Source of the DNA: Ornithinimicrobium flavum | GTDB lineage: Bacteria; Actinomycetota; Actinomycetes; Actinomycetales; Dermatophilaceae | DNA length: 64,000 nucleotides | Assembly (NCBI RefSeq): GCF_004526345.1 | Contig: NZ_CP038213.1 | Span: 1,302,001 to 1,366,000 of the forward strand | Reading direction: 5' to 3' | Shown: one piece after another, positions 36,383 through 45,165 of the stretch | Numbering within the stretch: position 1 is the first letter of the stretch | Layout of the letters: the number at the start of each line of letters is the position of its first letter | Translations under genes and position numbers: made by a program | The notes under the pieces: generated by a model | Seen by the model: only the letters and a program-made list of their open reading frames with translations | Databases searched by the model: none | Told to the model about the DNA's origin: nothing

Positions 36383-39300
36383 ATGGGTGGCTCCCGTCCC
36401 GGCGACGACTTCGTCCATCTGCACGTCGCCTCCAGCGCCTCGATGCGCTACGGCGCGTCCCACCCGGCCGACCTGGTCGCGCGGGCGGTCGAGCTCGGTC
36501 AGCCGGCGCTGGGGCTGACCGACCGGGACGGGTTGTACGGCGCGGTCCGTTTCGTGCGGGCCTGCCGCGACGCCGGGATCGCCCCGGTCCTGGGGGTCGA
36601 CCTCGCCCTGGGGGAGAGCGTGCTGGACGGGGCCGACGGTGCCGGCACGCCGTTCGTCACCGGGGTGCGGCCGACCCGGACCCCCGTCAAGGGCGGGGCC
36701 CTGGTCGACGACCAGCAGCCCCGGGTGGTGGTCCTGGCCCGGGGGCAGCAGGGCGGGCTCGGCGCGGGGGTGGGGTGGGCCCGGCTCTGCCGGCTGGTGA
36801 CCCAGACCCACCTGGCGGGGGAGCGGTCGGTGCCCCGGACCTCCCCGTCGCTGCTGGCCCGGGCCGCCGCGGCCGTCGACGGCGTGGCTCCGGTGGTGGT
36901 CCTGCTCGGCCCGGACTCCGACGTGGGACGTGCGGTCCTGGGCCGGCGGCGCGGGTCGGCACGACAGCTGCTCCACGCCTGGGTGGACCGCCTCCCGGCC
37001 GGGTCGGTCCGGGTCGAGGTGGTCTGCCACGGCGGGCCGGAAGGCACCCCGGCCAGCCTGGGCCACGCCAGTGCGCTGTGGGCCCTGGCGCGGGAGGCCG
37101 GGGTGCCCGCGGTCCTCACGGCCGCGGTCCGGCACGCGACCCCGGAGCAGGCCAGGGTGGTCGACGTGCTCGACGCGGCCCGGCGCATGGTCACCCTCGA
37201 CGAGCGGCACCTCGACCGGGTCTCCTCGGCCGGCCACCTGACCGGCTCGGCCACCATGCATGCCCTGGCCCGTCAGCTGGAGGTGGCCGGCGGCAGCGAC
37301 GCCCGCGCCGCCGACCTGCTCCGGGACACCCTCACGCTCGCGGCCGAGTGCCACCAGGACGCCCGCGGCGACCTCGGGATCGGGGCGGTCCACCTGCCCG
37401 AGCCGGAGGTGCTGGGCGTGAGCGGGGTCGGGCAGGCGCACCGGGTGCTCACCGAGCGGTGCACCCAGGCGGTCGCCACCCGCTTCCCCCAGGCCGGGCC
37501 CGCCCGGCTCGAGCAGATCCGGGACAGGCTGGCCGACGAGCTGGGGGTCGTCGCCGGGCTGGGCTACCCCACCTACTTCCTCACCGTGGCCCAGGTGTGC
37601 GACCTGATCCGGGAGCAGGGTGTGCGGGTGGCGGCGCGCGGGTCGGGGGCGGGGAGCCTGGTCACCTACCTGCTGGGGATCAGCGGGGTCGACCCCATGG
37701 AGCACGGGCTGCTCATGGAGCGGTTCTGCTCCCCGCTGCGTGCCCAGCTGCCCGACATCGACATCGACGTGGAGTCGGCGCGACGCACCGAGATCTACGA
37801 GAAGATCCTGGAGCGCTTCGGCTCCGAGCGGGTGACGTGCGTGTCGATGGCCGAGACCTACCGCGTGCGGCACGCCGTCCGGGACGTCGCCGCCACCCTC
37901 GGCATGCCGCCGGGAGAGGTCGACGCGCTGGCCAAGGCCTTCCCCCACGTCCGGGCCCGCGACGCGCGCGCCGCCGTCCGTGACCTGCCCGAGCTGCGCA
38001 GGCAGGGTCTGGACGCCCCTCGCATGCAGCAGCTCCTGGAGCTGGTGGAGGCGGTCGACGGGCTCCCGCGGCACATCGCCATGCACCCCTGCGGGGTCAT
38101 CCTGTCCGACACCAGCCTGCTCGACCGGACCCCCGTCGAGGCCAGCTGGCTGGGCTTCCCGATGAGCCAGTTCGACAAGGACGACGTCGAGGAGCTCGGG
38201 CTGCTCAAGCTCGACGTCCTCGGGATCCGGATGCAGTCGGCGATGGCCCACGCGGTGCAGGAGATCGAGCGGGTCGACGGGGTCGGGGTCGACCTGGACG
38301 ACCGGGCCCAGGTGCCGCTGGACGACCCGGACACCTACGCCCTCATCCAGTCCACGCGCACCCTGGGGTGCTTCCAGATCGAGTCGCCCGGGCAGCGCGA
38401 GCTGGTCGGCAAGTTCGCCCCGGAGACCTTCAACGACATCATCATCGACATCTCCCTCTTCCGCCCCGGCCCGGTGAAGTCCGACATGATCCGACCCTTC
38501 CTGCACGCCCGGCAGGGGTGGGGGGAGCCGGAGTACCTCCACCCCACCCTCATCCCCTACCTCGCGGAGACGTGCGGGGTGGTCGTCTTCCACGAGCAGG
38601 TGCTGCAGATCGTCGCCGCGACGACGGGGGTGAGCCTGGCGCAGGCCGACGAGGTGAGGCGGGCGATGGGCACGGTCGTCGGGCAGGAGCAGGTCGAGGT
38701 CTGGTGGCGCGCGGCGGCGACCGCCCGCGGCTACCGGCGCCAGGAGGTCGACCGGATCTGGGAGGTGCTGGCGGCGTTCGCGTCGTTCGGCTTCTGCAAG
38801 GCGCACGCGGCGGCCTTCGCGCTACCCACCTACCAGTCGGCCTGGCTGAAGACCCACCACACCGCGGCCTTCCTCGCGGGCGTGCTCACCCACGACCCGG
38901 GGATGTATCCCAAACGCCTCATCCTCGACGAGGCCCGGAGCATGGGGGTGCACATCCTCGGCCTGGACGTCAACGCCTCCGACGCCACCTACCGCGTCGA
39001 GCGCGTCGATCCGCGCGAGGAGGGCGGGTGGAGCGCTCCTGCCGCTCCCGCGCCCCGCCCTCGTCGTGGGCGCGCCCCGGACCACGTCGACGCCGTCATG
39101 GCCCGTACGGAGCAGGTGGCCGCCGGGTACGGCATCCGGCTCTCGCTCACCGACGTCAAGGGGATCAGCGAGGACGAGGTCGCCCGGCTCGTGGCGGGGC
39201 AGCCCTACGACTCCCTGGCCGACCTGTGGCACCGCGCGCGGCCCAGTCGCCCGACGGCGGAGCGGCTCGTGCTGGCCGGTGGCCTCGACGCGCTGCACCG

Positions 39301-40246
39301 GGTCGGCCGGCACCGTCCGAGCGCCTCCCGTCCCGCCGACGGCAGCCCGCTCACCCGCCGCGACCTGCTGCTTCACGTCCGCGACCTGGACCGCTGGACC
39401 CGGCACGCCACGACCGGTCACGGCCGCAGCCGGGCCGGGCGACGGCAGCCGGCCCCGACCCTGGCGGGGGGAGAGGTGGCGGCCCGGACCGGCGCGCAGG
39501 CCGTGGGCAGACGCACCTGGCACGCCGGCCCGGCCCCCGCGGCCCAGCTCACGCTCGAGCTGGGGGACGACCCCGCCCCCCTCACCGGCAGCGGGCTGCC
39601 CGAGATGACCCCGTCCGAGCAGCTGCGTGCCGAGCTGGAGGTGCTGGGGATGGACGTCAGCAGCCACGTCGTGGCCGGCTTCGCCCCCATGCTGGCCGAG
39701 CTCGGCGCGACCCGCTCGCGCGACCTGCTGTCCTGCCGCAGCGGGCAGGAGGTGCTCATCGCCGGGGCGAAGGTGGCCACCCAGACCCCGCCGGTGCGCT
39801 CCGGGCGCCGGGTCGTCTTCCTCACCCTCGACGACGGCACCGGGCCCTCGGACGCGACCTTCTTCGAGGACGTCCAGGGGCCCTACGCCACCACCATCTT
39901 CCACTCCTGGCTGCTGCTCGTGCGGGGCGTCGTGCGGCGTACCGGTCCACGCGGGTTGTCCATCCGGGCCACGGCGGCCTGGGAGCTCGGGGCGCTCGCC
40001 CAGGCCTGGGAGGTCGGCGGCCTCCCCGCCGTGCAGGAGGAGATGGCCCGGACGGAGGAGCAGGCGCTGCTGCTGTCCCGGCAGGCGCTGGAGGCCGAGG
40101 GGGGCGAGGGGGCGGGTCGTCGGGTCCTGGTCCACCCCTCGGGGTTCCGGCAGTCCCCCTACGCCGACATCCGTCCTGCCGGTGACAGCACCCGTCAGCC
40201 CGGGTCCAAGCTGTGGCACTCCAGCCCGGGGAGCTCAGGATGGTGA
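36383..40246 (+). CDS. DnaE2-like DNA polymerase III alpha subunit
   Basis: C-family DNA polymerase of the second (non-replicative) type, 1287 aa. The order is PHP domain (1 to about 270), palm with catalytic PDIDIDVES (D458, D460), fingers with FHEQVLQI and CKAHAAAFALPTYQSAWLK, then helix-hairpin-helix (IRLSLTDVKGISEDEV) and an OB-fold (FLTLDDGTGPSDATFFEDV). The PHP domain looks inactive: the usual HVH reads HVA and TDHDG reads TDRDG. The frame extends upstream of 36383, but the ATG (or GTG 36377) follows the HEPN gene directly. The polymerase stop overlaps the Y-family start. Under the LexA box this is a damage-inducible polymerase; related Streptomyces genes share the HEPN-dnaE arrangement. 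A true mutagenic role is inference. Confidence 0.9.
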   Translation: MGGSRPGDDFVHLHVASSASMRYGASHPADLVARAVELGQPALGLTDRDGLYGAVRFVRACRDAGIAPVLGVDLALGESVLDGADGAGTPFVTGVRPTRTPVKGGALVDDQQPRVVVLARGQQGGLGAGVGWARLCRLVTQTHLAGERSVPRTSPSLLARAAAAVDGVAPVVVLLGPDSDVGRAVLGRRRGSARQLLHAWVDRLPAGSVRVEVVCHGGPEGTPASLGHASALWALAREAGVPAVLTAAVRHATPEQARVVDVLDAARRMVTLDERHLDRVSSAGHLTGSATMHALARQLEVAGGSDARAADLLRDTLTLAAECHQDARGDLGIGAVHLPEPEVLGVSGVGQAHRVLTERCTQAVATRFPQAGPARLEQIRDRLADELGVVAGLGYPTYFLTVAQVCDLIREQGVRVAARGSGAGSLVTYLLGISGVDPMEHGLLMERFCSPLRAQLPDIDIDVESARRTEIYEKILERFGSERVTCVSMAETYRVRHAVRDVAATLGMPPGEVDALAKAFPHVRARDARAAVRDLPELRRQGLDAPRMQQLLELVEAVDGLPRHIAMHPCGVILSDTSLLDRTPVEASWLGFPMSQFDKDDVEELGLLKLDVLGIRMQSAMAHAVQEIERVDGVGVDLDDRAQVPLDDPDTYALIQSTRTLGCFQIESPGQRELVGKFAPETFNDIIIDISLFRPGPVKSDMIRPFLHARQGWGEPEYLHPTLIPYLAETCGVVVFHEQVLQIVAATTGVSLAQADEVRRAMGTVVGQEQVEVWWRAAATARGYRRQEVDRIWEVLAAFASFGFCKAHAAAFALPTYQSAWLKTHHTAAFLAGVLTHDPGMYPKRLILDEARSMGVHILGLDVNASDATYRVERVDPREEGGWSAPAAPAPRPRRGRAPDHVDAVMARTEQVAAGYGIRLSLTDVKGISEDEVARLVAGQPYDSLADLWHRARPSRPTAERLVLAGGLDALHRVGRHRPSASRPADGSPLTRRDLLLHVRDLDRWTRHATTGHGRSRAGRRQPAPTLAGGEVAARTGAQAVGRRTWHAGPAPAAQLTLELGDDPAPLTGSGLPEMTPSEQLRAELEVLGMDVSSHVVAGFAPMLAELGATRSRDLLSCRSGQEVLIAGAKVATQTPPVRSGRRVVFLTLDDGTGPSDATFFEDVQGPYATTIFHSWLLLVRGVVRRTGPRGLSIRATAAWELGALAQAWEVGGLPAVQEEMARTEEQALLLSRQALEAEGGEGAGRRVLVHPSGFRQSPYADIRPAGDSTRQPGSKLWHSSPGSSGW

Positions 40247-41442
40247 GCCGTCCTCGGCGGACCGTCCCCGACGACCGTTACGTCCTCCACGTCGACATGG
40301 ACGCCTTCTACGCCTCGGTGTCGCTGCTCGAGCAGCCCGAGCTGGTGGGGCTGCCGGTCGTGGTGGGCGGTGGCTGGCGCAGCGTGGTGCTCTCGGCGAC
40401 CTACGAGGCCCGGGCCTACGGCGTGCGCTCCGGGATGCCGATGGCCACCGCACGGCGACTGTGCCCGCAGGCCGTCGTGGTCCGGCCTGACCACGACGCC
40501 TACGCCCGGGTGTCCGAGGCGGTGATGGCGATCTTCGCCGAGGTCACCCCGCAGGTGGAGCCGGTCTCGATGGAGGAGGCCTTCCTCGAGGTCTCGGCCG
40601 CGGGACGGCAGTGGGGGAGCCCCGCCCGGATCGGGCGGTGGATCCGCGACACCGTGGTCGACGAGCAGGGGATCACCTGCTCGGTCGGGGGGGCACCCAC
40701 CAAGGCGGTGGCGAAGATGGCCTCGCGCGCCGCCAAGCCCGACGGGATGCGTCTGCTCACCCGGGAGGAGGTCATCCCCTTCCTGCACCCGCTCCCGGTC
40801 GGGGCGATCTGGGGCGTGGGCGAGGCCACGCAGGAGGAGCTGCACCGGCTCGGCCTGCACACCGTCGCCCAGCTCGCCCACGTCCCCACACCCACCCTGC
40901 GCAGGGCGCTGGGTGAGCAGTCCGCCGCCCACCTGCACGCCCTGGCCTGGGGCGTCGACGACGACCCCGTCGTGCCGGCCCGACGCGAGCGCAGCGTGGG
41001 CTCCTCGGAGACCTTCGCCCACGACGTCGACGACCCCGAGGTGGTGCGTCGTCAGCTGCTGCACCTCGCCGAGCGGACCGCGAGCCGGATGCGGCACGGT
41101 GGCGTGCTGGGCCGGACGGTCGTGCTGACGGTCCGGTTCTCCGACTTCACCACCATCACCCGGTCCCGGACGGTCCCGGTCCCCACCGACGTCACCAGGG
41201 ACGTCCACGCGACGGCCTGCGGGCTGTATGCCGCACTCGGGCTGCAGCGGGCCCGTATCCGGATGCTGGGGGTGCGCGTGGAAGGCATCAGCGACGCGGG
41301 GAGCACGCCGGTGCAGGCCCGGCTGGACGAGCCGGAGCACGGCTGGCGGGACGCCGAGCGCGCCATGGACAGGGCTGCGGCCCGGTTCGGCCGGGGCGCG
41401 GTGCGCCCGGCCAGCCTCGTCGGTGCGGGACGACAGGGCTGA
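40240..41442 (+). CDS. Y-family DNA polymerase (Pol IV/DinB-like)
   Basis: Translesion polymerase of 400 aa encoded at the end of the SOS operon. The palm begins VLHVDMDAFYASV with D19 and D21, and ATYEARAYGVRSGMPM follows as usual. The second catalytic pair, normally Ser-x-Asp-Glu, reads SMEEA (E112-E113), an unusual Asp-to-Glu change at a metal ligand. The thumb HhH (VGAIWGVGEATQEELHRLG) and little finger (RSVGSSETFAHDVDDPEVV) are present. No clear beta-clamp peptide (QLxLF) ends the protein. ATG 40240 overlaps the dnaE2-like stop and has GGGGAG upstream. It resembles DinB more than the catalytically dead ImuB, and no imuA gene is nearby. Confidence 0.9.
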   Translation: MVSRPRRTVPDDRYVLHVDMDAFYASVSLLEQPELVGLPVVVGGGWRSVVLSATYEARAYGVRSGMPMATARRLCPQAVVVRPDHDAYARVSEAVMAIFAEVTPQVEPVSMEEAFLEVSAAGRQWGSPARIGRWIRDTVVDEQGITCSVGGAPTKAVAKMASRAAKPDGMRLLTREEVIPFLHPLPVGAIWGVGEATQEELHRLGLHTVAQLAHVPTPTLRRALGEQSAAHLHALAWGVDDDPVVPARRERSVGSSETFAHDVDDPEVVRRQLLHLAERTASRMRHGGVLGRTVVLTVRFSDFTTITRSRTVPVPTDVTRDVHATACGLYAALGLQRARIRMLGVRVEGISDAGSTPVQARLDEPEHGWRDAERAMDRAAARFGRGAVRPASLVGAGRQG

Positions 41443-41594
41443 GATGCGGGCCGGTTCGGGTCCACCCGGCGAGTCCGTTCGACAACGACGGGAACTCCCG
41501 CTAGTGCTCCACGCGTTGACCACCTATCCTGAGAACAGTCCTGCCGTCGGTCCGCCGACACCGCGTCGACCGACCTACACCACCGGAGGTGACC

Positions 41595-42008
41595 GTGCCC
41601 CTCTCCGAACACGAGCAGCGCGTCCTGGAGCAGATGGAGAAGGCGCTCTACGCCGAGGACCCTCGCCTGGCCACGCAGCTCAAGCGCACGGCAGCCACCG
41701 GCGGCCCCGCAGGCCTGGACCGTCGTCGGCTCGCCGTCGGTGTGCTGCTCGCCCTGGCGGGTCTGGCGCTCGTGGTCGTCGGTGTCATGTCCCAGCTGAT
41801 CTGGGTGGGGGCGATCGGCTTCCTGGCCATGGTGCTCGGCGGGGCCTGGGCCGCCACCCCCACATCGCGCCCGCACCTGGGTGTGGTCGGCACCTCCGGG
41901 ACGGTCAGCCACCCCGCCGGCAAGGGCCGCAGGACCAGGAAGACGGGTTCGTTCATGGCCCGCATGGAGCAGCAGTGGGACAAGCGCAAGGAGCAGGGCC
42001 CCTACTGA
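41595..42008 (+). CDS. DUF3040 domain membrane protein
   Basis: A 137-aa protein typical of DUF3040: N-terminal PLSEHEQRVLEQMEKALYAEDPRL, then two membrane helices (LAVGVLLALAGLALVVVGVM and LIWVGAIGFLAMVLGGAWAA, about 47-85) and a basic C-terminal tail ending WDKRKEQGPY. GTG 41595 is preferred over GTG 41589 because GGAGG sits 5 nt upstream. In many actinobacteria this gene lies between a DinB gene and mraZ/dcw; here the dcw cluster is not present. A possible -10 TATCCT is at 41525-41530. Function unknown, possibly cell-envelope related. Confidence 0.85.
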   Translation: MPLSEHEQRVLEQMEKALYAEDPRLATQLKRTAATGGPAGLDRRRLAVGVLLALAGLALVVVGVMSQLIWVGAIGFLAMVLGGAWAATPTSRPHLGVVGTSGTVSHPAGKGRRTRKTGSFMARMEQQWDKRKEQGPY

Positions 42009-42036
42009 GCGGCAGGAGCTGAGGCAGCAGGACGTC

Positions 42037-42525
42037 TCAGCTGCGGTCGAGCAGCACCGTGGTCGCCACGAAGGCGCCGATGATGACGAACGCCGTGACC
42101 AGCTCGATGAGGATGTTGGTGCCCACGGCCCGCAGCGCGTGCCTGGTCGCCCCCCACGCCTCGTGCCGGTTCCGGGACCGCGCCAGGGAGACCAGGAAGA
42201 TCCCCAGCGGGAACCCAAGGAACAGCCCCACCACCGGGATGACGAAGCCCATCACCAGCGCGCAGGCCACCCCGACGAGCAGGGTCGAGGTCCTGACCCC
42301 GGCCCGGCGCATCCGCTGCCCGGGGATCGCCCACTGCAGCACCACCCCGGCCAGGTAGATCGCGGCCGCCACGGCGAAGAGGATCCAACCCAGCCGTGAC
42401 TGCTCGCCGAGGGCGTAGAGCAGCACCCCCAGCAGCACGATGACGAGACCGGGCAGGACGGGGATGACGATCCCGAGCACACCGATGGCCATCAGCAGCA
42501 GGATGAGGATCTCGACGGGCTCCAC
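42037..42525 (-). CDS. DUF456 family membrane protein
   Basis: A 162-aa hydrophobic protein with four to five helices: PVEILILLLMAIGVLGIVIP, LPGLVIVLLGVLLYAL, LGWILFAVAAAIYLAGVVL, LLVGVACALVMGFVIP and the terminal IELVTAFVIIGAFVATTVLL. The VIPVLPGLVIV signature and the glycine-rich central part (GFVIPVVGLFLGFPLGIFL) match DUF456. GTG 42525 is preferred over the ATG at 42564 because CACAAT lies exactly 6 nt upstream. Converges with the DUF3040 gene (28 bp). No biochemical role is established. Confidence 0.88.
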   Translation of the reverse strand: MEPVEILILLLMAIGVLGIVIPVLPGLVIVLLGVLLYALGEQSRLGWILFAVAAAIYLAGVVLQWAIPGQRMRRAGVRTSTLLVGVACALVMGFVIPVVGLFLGFPLGIFLVSLARSRNRHEAWGATRHALRAVGTNILIELVTAFVIIGAFVATTVLLDRS

Positions 42526-42537
42526 CCGGTGATTGTG
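42526..42537 (-). promoter_or_regulatory. Putative -10 of DUF456 gene
   Basis: Minus-strand CACAAT (42537-42532), 6 nt before GTG 42525. Confidence 0.35.
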
Positions 42538-42547
42538 CCAGCACGCA

Positions 42548-42585
42548 CGAGCGCCCGCCCCCACCGTGATGGGGACGGGCGCTCG
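42548..42585 (-). terminator. Terminator after DUF7455 gene
   Basis: Stem CGAGCGCCCG (42548-42557) with CGGGCGCTCG (42576-42585), extended by CCCCA/TGGGG inside after one mismatch. Confidence 0.7.
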
Positions 42586-42606
42586 CGGTGCCGGGAGGCC
42601 TCGCGG

Positions 42607-42822
42607 TCAGATCGCGGGGCTCTCCTCGGCGTGCAGGCGGTGGGTCTCGTCGAGGATGTCGACGTCGTCCAGGTGGCGCAGCTTGTCGAGGTGCTCGCGC
42701 CCGTGGTGGGCGCAGAAGTGCAGCTCGAGACCGTCGCCGAGTCGGGCGCGGACGTAGGCCTGGGCCCCGCAGCGGTCGCAGCGGTCCGAGGCGGTCAGCT
42801 CAGGGGTCAGCGTGGCGTTCAC
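42607..42822 (-). CDS. DUF7455 family zinc-ribbon-like protein
   Basis: A 71-aa protein with a CDRCGAQAY knuckle (C16, C19) and a second HFCAHHGREH metal-binding segment (about 36-45), then an acidic helical tail (LDDVDILDETHRLH). This is a small zinc-binding fold common in actinobacteria (DUF7455); function unknown. GTG 42822 has AGGAGAG upstream, while the longer frame from 42903 lies across the promoter and is rejected. It has a good sigma-70-like promoter and its own terminator, so it is a monocistronic gene. Confidence 0.8.
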   Translation of the reverse strand: MNATLTPELTASDRCDRCGAQAYVRARLGDGLELHFCAHHGREHLDKLRHLDDVDILDETHRLHAEESPAI

Positions 42823-42874
42823 GGGCTGTCTCCTCTCCTGCTCCAGTCGGGCCGGTGGAGGATCCCCCCGGCGC

Positions 42875-42903
42875 GCTCTAGAACTCTCAGTCAAGCATGT
42901 CAA
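42875..42903 (-). promoter_or_regulatory. Sigma-70-type promoter of DUF7455 gene
   Basis: Minus strand TTGACA (42903-42898), a 17-nt spacer, then TAGAGC (42880-42875). A second TTGAC lies 4 nt after the first, giving a direct repeat TTGACATGCTTGAC that may be an operator. Confidence 0.55.
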
Positions 42904-43012
42904 CGTCCCGGCCCCCGGACTTTGTGCCCCGGAGGCGGCGTGTTTCGCTCACCGCGTAGTCCCGCCCCGGGGGGAATAGGCCAGCCTGCGCGGGTGTGTC
43001 GGGAGCCCGGGT

Positions 43013-43025
43013 TAGCCTGCACAGC
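43013..43025 (+). promoter_or_regulatory. Putative -10 of topoisomerase gene
   Basis: TAGCCT at 43013-43018, 7 nt before GTG 43026. Confidence 0.45.
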
Positions 43026-45128
43026 GTGACGACTCAGGACTACTCCGCCCGGCACCTGCAGGTCCTCGAGGGCCTGGAGGCGGTGCGCAAGCGCCCGGGG
43101 ATGTATGTCGGGTCCACCGACTCCCGAGGTCTCATGCACTGCGTCTGGGAGATCATCGACAACTCCGTCGACGAGGCGCTCGGGGGGCACGGCGACCGGA
43201 TCGAGGTCATCCTGCACGCCGACGACTCGGTCGAGGTCCGCGACCGGGCGCGCGGCATACCCGTCGACATCGAGCCGCGCACCGGCCTGTCCGGGGTCGA
43301 GGTGGTCTTCACCAAGCTGCACGCGGGAGGCAAGTTCGGCGGCGGCTCGTACGCAGCGTCCGGCGGTCTGCACGGCGTCGGGGCCTCGGTGGTCAACGCC
43401 CTGTCCGCCCGGCTGGACGTCGAGGTGGACCGCGCCGGCAAGACCTACGGCATGAGCTTCCGCCGGGGGGAGCCCGGGACCTTCGCCGACGGCGCCGAGC
43501 GCGCCCCGGACGCCCCCTTCACCCCCTTCGAGCGGAGCAGCGAGCTCGCCGTCGTCGGCAAGGCCAGGCGGGGCGTGACCGGCACCCGCATCCGCTACTG
43601 GGCCGACCCGCAGATCTTCCTCCGCAGCGCCAGGTTCGACTACGACGAGCTCATCGCCCGGGCCCGGCAGACCGCCTTCCTGGTCCCGGGCCTGACGATG
43701 GTGGTGCGTGACGAGCGAGGCCTCGCCGGCACCCCGGGGGCCGAGGGTCCGCACGAGGAGGTCTTCGTCTACGCGGGGGGCATCACCGAGTACGTCGAGC
43801 ACCTCGCCACGGACACGGGAGTGACCGACGTGTGGCGGCTGCAGGGCTCGGGCACCTTCACCGAGACCGTCCCCGTCCTGGACGACCGCGGGCACATGGT
43901 GGCCAAGGAGGTCGAGCGCGAGTGCGAGGTCGACGTGGCCCTGCGCTGGGGCACCGGCTACGAGACCACCCTGCGCAGCTTCGTCAACATCATCACCACC
44001 CCCAAGGGCGGCACCCACGTCGCCGGCTTCGAGCAGGCGCTGCTCAAGGTCTTCCGCCGCCAGCTGGAGGTCAGCTCCCGCAAGCTCAAGGTCGGCAACG
44101 ACAAGGTGGACAAGGACGACATCACCGCCGGGATGACCGCGGTCGTGACGGTGCGCCTGCCCGAGCCGCAGTTCGAGGGACAGACCAAGGAGGTGCTCGG
44201 CACCAGCGCCGTCCGCGGCATCGTCTCCCGGGTCGTGGAGAAGGCGCTCACCGAGCGGCTCACGAGCACCCACCGCGGGGACAAGGCCCAGGCCTCCCAG
44301 CTGCTGGAGAAGGTCGTGGCGGAGATGAAGTCGCGCATCTCCGCGCGGTTGCACAAGGAGACCCAGCGTCGCAAGAACGCCCTGGAGTCCTCCTCGCTCC
44401 CGGCCAAGCTCGCCGACTGCCGCACCAACGACACCGAGCGCTCGGAGCTGTTCATCGTGGAGGGCGACAGCGCCCTGGGCACCGCCAAGCTCGCCCGCTC
44501 CAGCGACTACCAGGCGCTGCTGCCGATCCGGGGCAAGATCCTCAACGTCCAGAAGGCCTCGATCCAGGACATGCTCTCCAACGCCGAGTGTGCGGCGATC
44601 ATCCAGGTCATCGGGGCGGGGTCGGGCCGGTCCTTCGACGTCGACCTCGCCCGCTACGGCAAGGTCATCATCATGACCGACGCCGACGTGGACGGTGCCC
44701 ATATCCGGACCCTGCTGCTGACCCTCTTCTTCCGCTACATGCGCCCGTTGGTCGAGGCGGGACGTGTCTACGCCGCGATGCCGCCGCTGCACCGCATCGA
44801 GGTGACCGGCGGACGGGCCAAGGGCAAGGAGGTCCTCTACACCTACACCGAGCAGCAGATGCGCTCGACCGTGAGCGCCCTGCAGAAGAAGGGGCGGTCG
44901 ATCAAGCAGCCGATGCAGCGCTACAAGGGACTGGGGGAGATGGACGCCGACCAGCTCGCGGAGACGACCATGGACCCGCGCCACCGCACCCTGCGACGCA
45001 TCACCATGCCGGACGCGGCCCGGGCGGACGCGGTCTTCGACCTGCTCATGGGCTCCTCGGTCGCCCCCCGCAAGGACTTCATCGTCGGGTCGGCGCACGA
45101 GCTCGACCGGGAGCGGATCGACGCCTGA
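43026..45128 (+). CDS. Type IIA topoisomerase subunit B (ParE-like)
   Basis: ATPase subunit of a second type IIA topoisomerase, predicted topoisomerase IV-like, 700 aa. Domain order: GHKL ATPase (1 to about 230) with EIIDNSVDEALGG and KLHAGGKFGGGSYAASGGLHGVG, transducer, and TOPRIM with EGDSALGTAKLARS (about 477-490), PIRGKILNVQKAS and TDADVDGAHI. The EGDSALGTAK form, in place of gyrase EGDSAGGSAK, is typical of the actinobacterial ParE branch. One oddity: the ATP motif reads DRARGIP instead of the usual D(D/N)GRGIP. GTG 43026 follows TAGCCT by 7 nt. The partner A subunit is not in the window; gyrase proper would be near oriC. Confidence 0.9.
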   Translation: MTTQDYSARHLQVLEGLEAVRKRPGMYVGSTDSRGLMHCVWEIIDNSVDEALGGHGDRIEVILHADDSVEVRDRARGIPVDIEPRTGLSGVEVVFTKLHAGGKFGGGSYAASGGLHGVGASVVNALSARLDVEVDRAGKTYGMSFRRGEPGTFADGAERAPDAPFTPFERSSELAVVGKARRGVTGTRIRYWADPQIFLRSARFDYDELIARARQTAFLVPGLTMVVRDERGLAGTPGAEGPHEEVFVYAGGITEYVEHLATDTGVTDVWRLQGSGTFTETVPVLDDRGHMVAKEVERECEVDVALRWGTGYETTLRSFVNIITTPKGGTHVAGFEQALLKVFRRQLEVSSRKLKVGNDKVDKDDITAGMTAVVTVRLPEPQFEGQTKEVLGTSAVRGIVSRVVEKALTERLTSTHRGDKAQASQLLEKVVAEMKSRISARLHKETQRRKNALESSSLPAKLADCRTNDTERSELFIVEGDSALGTAKLARSSDYQALLPIRGKILNVQKASIQDMLSNAECAAIIQVIGAGSGRSFDVDLARYGKVIIMTDADVDGAHIRTLLLTLFFRYMRPLVEAGRVYAAMPPLHRIEVTGGRAKGKEVLYTYTEQQMRSTVSALQKKGRSIKQPMQRYKGLGEMDADQLAETTMDPRHRTLRRITMPDAARADAVFDLLMGSSVAPRKDFIVGSAHELDRERIDA

Positions 45129-45165
45129 CCCGGGGGTGTGGTCCGGCCCACCCTGCGGCATCCGG

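Noticed and set aside
36197..38806. Long minus-strand frame opposite the DnaE2-like gene
   Set aside because: Shadow frame; no motif, and the plus strand shows polymerase catalytic residues.
40240..41442. Y-family gene considered as imuB
   Set aside because: It keeps both acidic residues of motif I and an acidic pair in motif III, and no imuA-like gene is present, so a Pol IV-like label fits better.
43026..45128. Topoisomerase gene considered as gyrB
   Set aside because: The EGDSALGTAK motif and absence of recF/gyrA neighbours favour the ParE-like branch.
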